20,791 bases of DNA from a virus. The first letter of the stretch is position 1, and each line of letters starts with the position of its first letter. The position numbers were made by a program, and so were the translations under genes. The notes below the pieces were generated by a model. It saw nothing but the letters and a program-made list of their open reading frames with translations. It had not been told where the DNA came from and did no database searches. Below, piece by piece: positions 1 to 6,050 of this stretch. The DNA is taken from positions 1-20,791 of the IMG/VR virus record IMGVR_UViG_3300032331_003215; one strand, given 5' to 3'.

Positions 1-119
1 GCGCGGTGATCGCACGCTGGGACGGGCAGGAAATCACAGCCGGGGACTTGACCCGAGTGGGGATCACCGCCATCGCGGTCTGGGTCACGATCGCCGCCAT
101 CCTTGAGGGATGGCGATGA
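1..119 (+). CDS. C-terminal end of a small membrane protein (5' truncated)
   Basis: A reading frame is open from base 3 and stops with TGA at 117-119; its start lies outside the window. The visible 38 residues end in a hydrophobic run (VGITAIAVWVTIAAILEGW) that looks like one transmembrane helix followed by a very short tail. The stop overlaps the ATG of the next gene (ATGA at 116-119), which is the usual spacing in this genome and supports this being a real coding end. No family can be recognised from this fragment; a small phage membrane protein is the most that can be said. Confidence 0.55.
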   Translation, partial: AVIARWDGQEITAGDLTRVGITAIAVWVTIAAILEGWR

Positions 120-301
120 GCCCGGTCTACGTTTGGCGCTGCGCAACTTGCGGCGAGATAGAAGAGCGGCACCAAACCGGCTTTGATCCGATCACGCCGC
201 GCTGCCTGAAGTGCGGACCGTTCATGCAGCGGGTCATAACAGCACCCGGGATCGTTCTCAAAGGGGACGGCTGGGCAACGAAGGAAGGGAAGGGGGAATG
301 A
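116..301 (+). CDS. FmdB-like zinc-ribbon protein
   Basis: A 61-residue protein with two CxxC knuckles (CATC near residue 10 and CLKC near residue 31) that would hold one zinc ion. The order knuckle, spacer, second knuckle, then a hydrophobic patch and a C-terminal G-D-G-W element resembles the FmdB/zinc-ribbon-8 family of small putative regulatory proteins that are frequent in phages. I chose the ATG at 116 over the in-frame ATG at 110 because GAGG at 105-108 is correctly spaced for 116 and because 116 gives an ATGA overlap with the upstream stop. The true role is unknown; the family name is by resemblance only. Its stop overlaps the start of the methyltransferase gene. Confidence 0.7.
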   Translation: MSPVYVWRCATCGEIEERHQTGFDPITPRCLKCGPFMQRVITAPGIVLKGDGWATKEGKGE

Positions 302-1548
302 GGCACGCATCGTTCTTCAGCGGAGTCGGCGGTCTTGACCTCGGCTTTGAACGCGCTGGCATTCACACGGTGAGCGTCAGCGAGATCGATCCATACGCCA
401 ACAGCGTATTGGCAGAGCGATTCCCAGACGCTCCGAATCTGGGCGACATCGTAAAACTTGCAGAGAAAGAGTTGGTAAATAAAGATGACGGAAGAAACTT
501 GGCTGATAAGAACGACAGGGGACTTTCACGATCCAACACTTCAGATAGAGAAGGACGGACTTCCGATGTTGGCGGCAAACCCAATGTCGGATCGGCAAAT
601 GGTGGTGGCGCAGATTGGCGAACCGCAGACATTTGGTCAGGTGGATTCCCCTGCCAAGACCTCAGCGTCGCAGGCAAGCGCGCAGGATTCGCAGGCAAGC
701 GCAGCAGCCTCGCCTTCACCTTCCTCGACCTTGTGGAGCAGCACCGACCTAGGTGGCTCGTGCTGGAGAATGTCCCTGGACTCTTCAGTTCCAACAAGGG
801 GGCTGACTTCGGACGGCTTCTCTATGAAATGGAGCAACTCGGGTATGGCGTTTCGTGGCGAACTCTGGACGCTCGCTACTTCGGAGTCGCCCAGCGACGC
901 CGTAGAGTGTTCCTTGTCGGCAGTCTTGAATCCGACCGCGCCGGTGAGGTTCTCCTTGAGTGCGAGGGCTGCGAGCGGCATCCTTCGCCGCGCTGGACGC
1001 AGAGGCAAGGTGTTGCCAGCGGCTCTCCAGACGGCTCTGGAATCGCTCGCACAGTCCGCGCCAGCCTCGCCAAGCGAGGCGAAAGAGGAGACGGTAGCGA
1101 TGACCTCATCGTCAGTCAGGCGCCTGACTCCGACAGAGTGCGAGCGGCTGATGGGCTGGACCGACGGCTGGACAATCAGCAAGGCGTGGCGCGCAAATCG
1201 TCGTTCGGACACTACGAGATCACTGAAGACGCAGGAACTCTCAAGTCATCAGGCGGCGACATCGGGGGGGGGTCGGAGAACTTGATTCTTTCGTTCCCAT
1301 CCCGGTTTGGCAGCAATGCCAATGTGACCGAGAGCCAAGCGCAGTCAATGGCACACAGCGCTGGAGCGCCGGCAGTGCTCCTCGACAGCGTAGGTGGCAC
1401 AACCGACGAGGATGATCTGCTCCCAGTCGGTCTGGACTCACACCGCTACCGCTGCTGCGGGAATGGAGTGGTCGCTCCAGTTGCCGAATGGATCGGCAGA
1501 AGAATCGTAGAAGCAGACCGCCGCTGGCGAGAAGGAGAGGGCGAATGA
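298..1548 (+). CDS. C5-cytosine DNA methyltransferase (Dcm-like)
   Basis: A 416-residue SAM-dependent enzyme predicted to methylate carbon 5 of cytosine in DNA. Motif I (FFSGVGGLDLGF) is at residues 5-16, an acidic SEID follows, the catalytic PCQ motif has Cys119, ENVPG (motif VI) begins at Glu157, QRRRRVFLV (motif VIII) is near residue 200, and a GNGVVAPVAEWIG motif X is near residue 388. The ATG at 298 follows a purine-rich ribosome site and overlaps the previous stop. Two oddities: roughly 50 low-complexity residues are inserted before PCQ, and motif IX (the RLTPxE..RL-G element) is missing from this frame but present in the overlapping frame (485-1285). The target site cannot be read. It may protect phage DNA from host restriction. 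Whether it is active without an in-frame motif IX is uncertain. Confidence 0.85.
   Translation: MRHASFFSGVGGLDLGFERAGIHTVSVSEIDPYANSVLAERFPDAPNLGDIVKLAEKELVNKDDGRNLADKNDRGLSRSNTSDREGRTSDVGGKPNVGSANGGGADWRTADIWSGGFPCQDLSVAGKRAGFAGKRSSLAFTFLDLVEQHRPRWLVLENVPGLFSSNKGADFGRLLYEMEQLGYGVSWRTLDARYFGVAQRRRRVFLVGSLESDRAGEVLLECEGCERHPSPRWTQRQGVASGSPDGSGIARTVRASLAKRGERGDGSDDLIVSQAPDSDRVRAADGLDRRLDNQQGVARKSSFGHYEITEDAGTLKSSGGDIGGGSENLILSFPSRFGSNANVTESQAQSMAHSAGAPAVLLDSVGGTTDEDDLLPVGLDSHRYRCCGNGVVAPVAEWIGRRIVEADRRWREGEGE
485..1285 (+). CDS. Out-of-frame overlapping phage gene inside the methyltransferase gene
   Basis: This 266-residue frame lies wholly inside the methyltransferase gene in a different forward frame, yet reads like a protein in its own right. 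It has a non-repetitive N-terminus, a DSPAKTSAS block read from the same bases as the PCQ motif, a W-rich middle, a serine-rich ECSLSAVL segment, then FSLSARAASGILRRAGRRGKVLP followed by LQTALESL. That last block is one I recognise from memory in phage proteins usually labelled methylase-associated. Near its end (residues 212-230) it carries RRLTPTECERLMGW, the motif IX of cytosine-5 methyltransferases. ATG at 485 is the natural start, with only a weak ribosome site upstream. Function is unknown. It could be an independent protein or could contribute motif IX to the enzyme by frameshifting. Confidence 0.6.
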   Translation: MTEETWLIRTTGDFHDPTLQIEKDGLPMLAANPMSDRQMVVAQIGEPQTFGQVDSPAKTSASQASAQDSQASAAASPSPSSTLWSSTDLGGSCWRMSLDSSVPTRGLTSDGFSMKWSNSGMAFRGELWTLATSESPSDAVECSLSAVLNPTAPVRFSLSARAASGILRRAGRRGKVLPAALQTALESLAQSAPASPSEAKEETVAMTSSSVRRLTPTECERLMGWTDGWTISKAWRANRRSDTTRSLKTQELSSHQAATSGGGRRT

Positions 1549-2504
1549 GCAGGCAGTACGAGTTCGTAAAGGCAGAGCAGCGGAGCCCAGAATGGCACGC
1601 GCTCCGCGCAGAGGGGATCACCGCAACAGATGCCACGGTCATCGCGGGGCTTTCGCCCTACAAGACGCCATATCAACTCTGGGCGGAAAAGACGGGGAAG
1701 GCGGAGCCCACACCCGTCGGAGCGGCGGCGCATCGGGGCATCATCCTCGAAGACGCAGTCGCGCGTTTTTACGAAGAGGAGACCGGGACGGAACTGCGAA
1801 AGTCAAACGGCGTCGTTCGGTTGAAGGAGCAGCCCTGGGCGATGGCGAGCCTTGACCGCACCGTCGTCGGGCAGCCTGGACTTGTCGAAATCAAGACAAG
1901 CGCAAGCCGCCGCTGGAGCCTTTACCCGGTGCCGCCGGAAGTTCAAGCCCAAGTGCAGTGGCAAATGTTCGTCACGGGCGCCCCGTGGGTTGACGTTGTC
2001 GCATTGCTCGGCGGGCTCGTTTTCCGCATTGAGCGCGTGAAGGCGGACACAAAACTCCAGGGCGAACTCTACAACCGGGCGATCGCATTCCGAAACGCGA
2101 TCGCAACAGACACGCCACCGCCGATGCAGGGGACGGACTCCGACACATTTGCGGTGGTCACGCCACAGGCGACAGACGAGTGGAACCCGGCAGACGAGGA
2201 AGCCGAGCGGGTTGCTCGCGTCTACGAAGAGACGCGCGTTGAAGCGAAGGCGCTTGACGAACAACTCTCCGAGTACGCGATGATCCTCAAGCAAAAGATC
2301 GGGGAGAAAGCCGGAGTCGCCGGTAACGGGTGGGTCGCAACCTGGAAGCAGAACAAGACCGCTGAGAAAACGGATTGGCGCGCGGTTGCCGCGGTCTTGA
2401 AGGGGATCGCCCCAGAAACCTACGACACCTCGGTCGGCGCCTTCACCTCGGAGACACCGGGGGCTCGCGTCTTCCGATTCAAGCGGGACGCTGACGGCGA
2501 ATGA
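1545..2504 (+). CDS. YqaJ/lambda-exonuclease-family recombination nuclease
   Basis: A 319-residue protein of the YqaJ viral recombinase family, which degrades one strand of double-stranded DNA ends to expose single strands for an annealing protein. The N-terminal SPEWHALRAEGITATDA region is typical of the family. The PD-(D/E)XK site is visible as Glu69, Asp104 and Glu115-Ile-Lys117. The start at 1545 has a strong GGAGAGG ribosome site and overlaps the methyltransferase stop as ATGA. Upstream in-frame codons from 1488 lie in methyltransferase coding sequence and are not needed. With the Rad52-like protein two genes downstream it forms a two-component, Red-like recombination system. Family assignment is confident; coupling to that annealase is inferred from position. 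Confidence 0.9.
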   Translation: MSRQYEFVKAEQRSPEWHALRAEGITATDATVIAGLSPYKTPYQLWAEKTGKAEPTPVGAAAHRGIILEDAVARFYEEETGTELRKSNGVVRLKEQPWAMASLDRTVVGQPGLVEIKTSASRRWSLYPVPPEVQAQVQWQMFVTGAPWVDVVALLGGLVFRIERVKADTKLQGELYNRAIAFRNAIATDTPPPMQGTDSDTFAVVTPQATDEWNPADEEAERVARVYEETRVEAKALDEQLSEYAMILKQKIGEKAGVAGNGWVATWKQNKTAEKTDWRAVAAVLKGIAPETYDTSVGAFTSETPGARVFRFKRDADGE

Positions 2505-3034
2505 TTGACGTCAAACTTACGCCCGAACAAATCGCCCGCTGCGTTGAGTGGACCGCTGCGAAGCAGGACTACAAACAGGCGCACGCGGTCGCAGACCAAT
2601 GGTACGACCGCAACAGCACGTCGCGGGCGGTTGACTTGATGGGGCGGCTTGGCGAAGTCGCGGGAGCCCAGGCGCTTGGTCTTGATTGGCAGGAAGCGCT
2701 TGACTGGGCAATCACGCCTGGCGGCGACGCAGGCATCGACATGACGGCACACGGCTTACGGTGGGATGTGAAGACGACAGCGAAGGAAGCGCTGATCTTC
2801 AACTCGCCGTTCCACTTCAAGGCGGACGCCGCCCTGCTGGTTCAACTGCTCGGAGACCGGGCAGTGCCAGACGCACCAGACGCCACCTACAGGGTCTGGG
2901 GAGTTTGCTCACGAGAGCGGTTCCTCAAAACGATGGAAGCCAGGGCATATGCTGGGCGCGATCGCGTCGCGGTCGACGCCGGACAAATGATGCCGGTCGC
3001 TGAGTTTCTGAAGTGGGTGAAAAGATGGGGGTGA
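2501..3034 (+). CDS. Putative PD-(D/E)XK-fold nuclease-like protein
   Basis: A 177-residue protein of unrecognised family. The pattern GRLGE (Glu52), then GGDAGID (Asp80), then a strand ending WDVKTT (Asp89-Val-Lys91) matches the spacing of a PD-(D/E)XK nuclease core, including a D-x-K pair at the end of a hydrophobic strand. The rest shows an N-terminal helix rich in Gln and Ala and a C-terminal WGVCSRERFL segment. It starts inside the end of the exonuclease gene (ATGA at 2501-2504) and precedes the annealase gene, so it sits between the two recombination genes. It may be a nuclease or a catalytically silent relative; the motif reading is mine and untested. Confidence 0.65.
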   Translation: MIDVKLTPEQIARCVEWTAAKQDYKQAHAVADQWYDRNSTSRAVDLMGRLGEVAGAQALGLDWQEALDWAITPGGDAGIDMTAHGLRWDVKTTAKEALIFNSPFHFKADAALLVQLLGDRAVPDAPDATYRVWGVCSRERFLKTMEARAYAGRDRVAVDAGQMMPVAEFLKWVKRWG

Positions 3035-3035
3035 A

Positions 3036-3051
3036 ATTGAACGATTGAACG
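3036..3051 (+). repeat. Two tandem copies of ATTGAACG
   Basis: The eight bases ATTGAACG occur twice in direct succession in the 49-base gap between the PD-(D/E)XK-like gene and the annealase gene. This AT-rich patch contrasts with the surrounding GC-rich DNA. It could be a protein-binding site or part of a leader. I do not see a convincing pair of promoter boxes around it, so a role is only a guess. Confidence 0.35.
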
Positions 3052-3083
3052 TCAACTATCAACCAAAGCGAATAGGGGGAACC

Positions 3084-3788
3084 ATGAGTAAGGAAATCGC
3101 ACAGGCGCTCGCGGCGCCATTTGATCCGAAGGATCTCAAGCAGCGCCCAGGGCGCGCCGGGATGACTTTCACCTACGCAGACGCGCGAGCGGTTGCGCAG
3201 CGGCTCGACGACGCGCTCGGCGTCACCGGGTGGCAATTTGAAGTCGCGGTCGCGGACGTTCCGCGGTCGGTCGTCAAGGGGAGCCTGACGCTGGTCATCG
3301 AGGGAAAGACAACGATCCGGGAAGACTTCGGATATCCGAACAGTGGGGCAGACGAGGAGCCGCTCAAGAGCGCCGCCTCAGACGCCCTGCGCCGCTGCGC
3401 CGCCCAAATCGGGGTCGGACGCAGCCTCTACAGCCCCGAGCAGGGGCAGGGTGGGGTGAAGACGCCACTAGTGGGGGGAACGCCCCGCTCCGTGGCTCCT
3501 ACACCCCTCTCCGACGATTCCAGCGGGGGGGATCAGGCGATCGTTCGGGCGGCAATGGCGTTCGCCCAGGGGGACGCGGCGGGAGCCGGGAACTGTCCCG
3601 CACACGGGACCCCGTTCATTCTCCGCCCAGGCGGGGTATCAAAGACGACCGGGAAGCCCTACGCAGAGTTCTACGCCTGCCCAACAAAAGACGCGGCGGG
3701 TTTCTGCAAGGCGCGCCCAGCGGCGCCGCGCCCAAAGCCGGCACCGGCTCGACAGCCAGAAGAGACGCTGGAAGAATTACCGTTCTAA
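3084..3788 (+). CDS. Rad52/Rad22-family single-strand annealing protein with C-terminal zinc motif
   Basis: A 234-residue protein. Residues 1-120 resemble the Rad52/Rad22 single-strand annealing family: an FDPKDLKQRPGRAG start, FTYADARAVAQRLDDALG, a VTGWQFEV strand, GSLTLVI, and then the signature LKSAASDALRRCAAQIGVG. These proteins coat single-stranded DNA made by the phage exonuclease and anneal it to homologous DNA. A low-complexity linker leads to a C-terminal cysteine/histidine module with NCPAHGTPF, then FYACP and FCKARP, which resembles a zinc ribbon and could help bind DNA. The ATG at 3084 has an AGGGGGA ribosome site; the in-frame codon at 3045 has none. The exonuclease is two genes upstream. 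Confidence 0.85.
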   Translation: MSKEIAQALAAPFDPKDLKQRPGRAGMTFTYADARAVAQRLDDALGVTGWQFEVAVADVPRSVVKGSLTLVIEGKTTIREDFGYPNSGADEEPLKSAASDALRRCAAQIGVGRSLYSPEQGQGGVKTPLVGGTPRSVAPTPLSDDSSGGDQAIVRAAMAFAQGDAAGAGNCPAHGTPFILRPGGVSKTTGKPYAEFYACPTKDAAGFCKARPAAPRPKPAPARQPEETLEELPF

Positions 3789-3800
3789 ACGGCTGACAAC

Positions 3801-3828
3801 GGGGCGGGCGCAGAGCAGCGTCCGCCCC
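3801..3828 (+). terminator. GC-rich hairpin after the annealase gene
   Basis: GGGGCGGGCG and CGTCCGCCCC can pair over ten base pairs with one G-U pair and an eight-base loop. It sits 12 bases after the annealase stop. No T-run follows, so it is not a textbook intrinsic terminator. It may stall polymerase, protect mRNA ends or simply separate two transcript segments. Confidence 0.5.
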
Positions 3829-3851
3829 GCAAGCGAAGAGAGGGGACAACG

Positions 3852-4316
3852 ATGGCTCGACAGTTTCTCAAACTGACAAGCGACTGGGACGAAGACGAGA
3901 GGATCGCCATGCTCCCGGACTTGGCGCAACTGCTGTTTGTGAAGACGCTCAGCCGCGCCAAGCGGCAGCGCCCAGGGGGGTCGTTCGGAAGCGCCGCCCA
4001 CCTGAAGGCGCTGCTACCAGACCGGCTGCACCGGCACCTTCCCGCGCTCTTCCAGGCGGGGCTTCTCGCGGAAGAGCAGGGGCGGGTGGTGGTCGTCAAT
4101 TGGAGCCGATACCAAGTCGATCCAACGACATCCGAGCGCAGCGCCCGATTCCGCGCAACGCACACGCAACGGTCACGCGACGGTGAAGTCACGGGCGAAA
4201 CACAGCGGGAGACACGAGACACGAGACTAGAGACAAGAGACTTAACTAAAAAAGTAAGTAACCGGGAAGGGAAGCCCGAGAGCGCCTACGAAATCATTCT
4301 GGGGAGAGGGCGATGA
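3852..4316 (+). CDS. Phage replication-type protein with probable winged-helix N-terminus
   Basis: A 154-residue protein beginning MARQFLKLTSDWDEDERIAML. That layout (a short strand, then helices including LAQLLFVKTLSRAKR, AHLKALLPDRLHRHLPALFQAGLL and a VVVVNW wing) resembles the winged-helix N-terminal domain found in phage replisome-organiser or replication-initiation proteins. The second half is polar and charged, with a run of short RETRDTR-like repeats, probably disordered. It sits between the recombination genes and the dNMP kinase, which fits a replication job. A GAGGGGA ribosome site precedes the ATG at 3852, and the stop overlaps the next start as ATGA. No helicase or ATPase domain is present. 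The assignment is by fold-like pattern, not by clear motif. Confidence 0.55.
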   Translation: MARQFLKLTSDWDEDERIAMLPDLAQLLFVKTLSRAKRQRPGGSFGSAAHLKALLPDRLHRHLPALFQAGLLAEEQGRVVVVNWSRYQVDPTTSERSARFRATHTQRSRDGEVTGETQRETRDTRLETRDLTKKVSNREGKPESAYEIILGRGR

Positions 4317-4873
4317 AGAGGAACCTTGCGCTCATCGGACCACAGGGGGCAGGGAAGACGACGATCGCCTCGCTGCTTTGCGAACACTTCGGATACGCCC
4401 GCGTTGCCATCGCAGACCCGATCAAGGCGATCGCCAACGACGCGTACCCTGGGCTGGGGAAGGAAGACGAATACGATGTGCGGACGTACAGCGGAACGCG
4501 CCGGACAACGGGGCGAGAATTGCTCCAAGACATCGGCGCAAAACTTCGGGAAGTCGATCTCGACATCTGGCTGCGTCAATTCAGGCGCCGCTACCTTGAA
4601 GCGATTAAAGCCGGGCGGCTGGTCGTGATTGACGACGTCCGGCTGGAACACGAAGTCCGATACCTGCAGCACATCGATCCGTTGCTCAGCGTCGTCCGGA
4701 TTCACGCGGACGGCGCCACGAGAGCGGAGCGCCTCGGGCGCCTCACGGGAGCGGGGGACGTAACTGAGACCGGCTGGGGCATTGCGCCATACGATCTTAA
4801 CGTGGATACTTCAACGGGGACACCGGAAGACGCGGTCGCAACGATCGCTCGGTGGTTGGAAGGGGAACGATGA
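4313..4873 (+). CDS. Deoxynucleoside monophosphate kinase
   Basis: A 186-residue P-loop kinase. A Walker A motif GPQGAGKTT is at residues 9-17, followed by a FGYARVAIADPIKAIA segment typical of phage dNMP kinases (T4 gene 1 type), a GRELLQDIGAKLRE helix, and a VVIDDVRLEHEV strand that matches the family's conserved DDVR motif. The enzyme phosphorylates dNMPs to dNDPs for DNA synthesis, and in several phages also handles modified nucleotides. It begins inside the preceding stop and ends overlapping the next start, so the genes are probably translated in a coupled way. Because this phage also carries methyltransferases and a glycosyltransferase, a role with modified nucleotides is possible but not shown. 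Confidence 0.85.
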   Translation: MKRNLALIGPQGAGKTTIASLLCEHFGYARVAIADPIKAIANDAYPGLGKEDEYDVRTYSGTRRTTGRELLQDIGAKLREVDLDIWLRQFRRRYLEAIKAGRLVVIDDVRLEHEVRYLQHIDPLLSVVRIHADGATRAERLGRLTGAGDVTETGWGIAPYDLNVDTSTGTPEDAVATIARWLEGER

Positions 4874-5073
4874 ATACTTTCCTGGAACTTGAAACATCGG
4901 CAGCGCAAATCGGATATCACTTTGACGCGCTCATGCGGCTGGAAGACGGGTACCTCGTCGTGCTTGAAGACACGATGGGGGCAACGCTTGAGTTTAAAGG
5001 CGCAACACCACAGGCGGCAGTCGAGTCCGCCATCTCTGGGTTGAGCATGCACACGGAGCGGCTCAACCCGTGA
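4870..5073 (+). CDS. Small hypothetical protein (67 aa)
   Basis: A 67-residue acidic protein. After a short helix it shows alternating strands (GYLVVLEDTMGATLEFKGAT) and then a helix (PQAAVESAISGL), a compact alpha/beta pattern that recalls small phage HicB-like or double-stranded-RNA-binding-like folds but is too short to name. ATG 4870 has an AGGGGAA ribosome site; the upstream in-frame codon at 4852 lacks one. Both ends overlap neighbours by a few bases. Confidence 0.7.
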   Translation: MNTFLELETSAAQIGYHFDALMRLEDGYLVVLEDTMGATLEFKGATPQAAVESAISGLSMHTERLNP

Positions 5074-5249
5074 CGATCCAGGGGCTCGGCATTGCGCTCT
5101 TGGCGCTGCACATCGCCGGGGCAGTATTGGTAGCGCTGGCGATACCAGAAGCGCGCAGACGAGGGAGCGTTGCAGCCGCTAGGATCTACCTGCTCATCGC
5201 GGCGGCAACCGTCGCGTGGATCTGGAAGGCGATGGAATGGCTGGCGTAA
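5070..5249 (+). CDS. Small two-helix membrane protein (GTG start)
   Basis: This frame starts with GTG at 5070 as part of a GTGA overlap with the previous stop and ends at TAA 5247-5249, giving 59 residues. It has two hydrophobic stretches (about residues 5-25 and 38-53) separated by an arginine-rich turn (EARRRGS), so it should be a helical hairpin in the membrane with a short polar loop. The architecture is holin-like, but it lies among DNA metabolism genes, far from any recognised endolysin, so I do not call it a holin. GGAG near 5055 is a possible ribosome site. Confidence 0.6.
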   Translation: MTIQGLGIALLALHIAGAVLVALAIPEARRRGSVAAARIYLLIAAATVAWIWKAMEWLA

Positions 5250-5431
5250 AGGCGCAAAAGGATAACGGCGGAAAGAGCATCGCAACGCGCTGGCGTGGCG
5301 CAAACTGCCACGCTTGCGGAGCATCAATCAGCGAACTCAAACAGGCGTGGCGCGTGCGCTGGATTACGCTGGAACGCCCGAGGAAGACCGCGATGGTTTG
5401 GCAACACCGCACATGCCAGGGCGGACGATGA
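5237..5431 (+). CDS. Small zinc-finger-like protein (64 aa)
   Basis: A 64-residue basic protein with a CHAC knuckle near residue 22 and HRTC near the C-terminus, a plausible CxxC plus HxxC zinc site. The rest (SELKQAWRVRWITLERP) reads as a short strand pair. The ATG at 5237 has GGAAGG well spaced in front and lies inside the last codons of the membrane-protein gene. The upstream GTG at 5216 is less likely. Similar tiny zinc proteins are common in phage early regions; function is unknown. Confidence 0.6.
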   Translation: MAGVKAQKDNGGKSIATRWRGANCHACGASISELKQAWRVRWITLERPRKTAMVWQHRTCQGGR

Positions 5432-5691
5432 GAATTGCGCGCCCGGCTCCGTTCCTTGACGACGGGGTTACGCTCATCCAGGAAGGCGATCGCTGCTGGG
5501 CAGAGGAAGCGCGCTTCAGCGCGCGCCCCTGGGCGAGCCTGTGGATTGAACGCAGCGGCGCAACGCCACCAGCCGGGTGGTTCTTTCTCAACGACGCACC
5601 AGCGAACCGGAAGACGATCGCGGACTGCGTCAAAGAGGGACTGCTAGAACTTGCGAACGACGACCGCGGCAAGATCGCGCGGGTGATTTGA
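5428..5691 (+). CDS. Hypothetical protein (87 aa)
   Basis: An 87-residue protein with no family I recognise. It has a strand-rich first half (DDGVTLIQEGDRCWAEEARF, then SLWIERSG) and a helical end (DCVKEGLLELANDDRGKIARVI). The pattern suggests a small compact fold. The ATG at 5428 overlaps the preceding stop as ATGA, and the stop TGA shares its last base with the next ATG. Confidence 0.65.
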   Translation: MRIARPAPFLDDGVTLIQEGDRCWAEEARFSARPWASLWIERSGATPPAGWFFLNDAPANRKTIADCVKEGLLELANDDRGKIARVI

Positions 5692-6050
5692 TGGGCGCCT
5701 GGAAAGACCTCGACCTGCAGGCAACACGCAGCCGCCGCGGGCGAACAGCGCGCAACCGCGGAAACGCCTTTGAGCGCGAAATCGCCACGCGGCTTAACGG
5801 CACGCGCATCGGCTGGACTGGCGGACCGACCGATGTGTCGACTGGCGTCTACGACATCCAGTGCAAGGTGGGCGGCTCGTTCCCCGAGCGGATCTGGGGC
5901 TGGCTCAACCGAATCGCATTTCGCCACGACAAACTGCGCGCGGTTGTGATTGGCGACAGCCCCGGACCTGGCACTAAGCGCCGCGTGCTGGTGGTCTTTG
6001 ATCTCGGTGAGTTTGCGGACTTCTTCGGACAACCGGAAGACAGCGAATGA
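5691..6050 (+). CDS. Putative PD-(D/E)XK resolvase-like nuclease
   Basis: A 119-residue protein. After a basic start it shows RNRGNAFEREIATRL (Glu28/Glu30), then GGPTDVS (Asp48), then YDIQCKVG (Gln57 and Lys59 after a hydrophobic strand), followed by a helix (FPERIWGWLNRI) and a strand AVVIG. This is the layout of small archaeal/phage Holliday-junction resolvases and VRR-NUC-like enzymes, with Gln in the place often taken by Glu. In a phage it would trim branched DNA before packaging. ATG at 5691 shares a base with the previous stop. The fold call is motif-based; an alternative is a restriction-like nuclease. Confidence 0.65.
   Translation: MGAWKDLDLQATRSRRGRTARNRGNAFEREIATRLNGTRIGWTGGPTDVSTGVYDIQCKVGGSFPERIWGWLNRIAFRHDKLRAVVIGDSPGPGTKRRVLVVFDLGEFADFFGQPEDSE

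Noticed and set aside
637-1212. Reverse-strand open frame (191 aa) opposite the methyltransferase
   Set aside because: Unlike the forward second frame it has no recognisable protein block and no ribosome site; it is counted as a by-product of the GC bias.
5070-5249. Holin call for the two-helix membrane protein
   Set aside because: The topology fits, but it is located among DNA metabolism genes with no endolysin nearby, so naming it a holin would go beyond the evidence.
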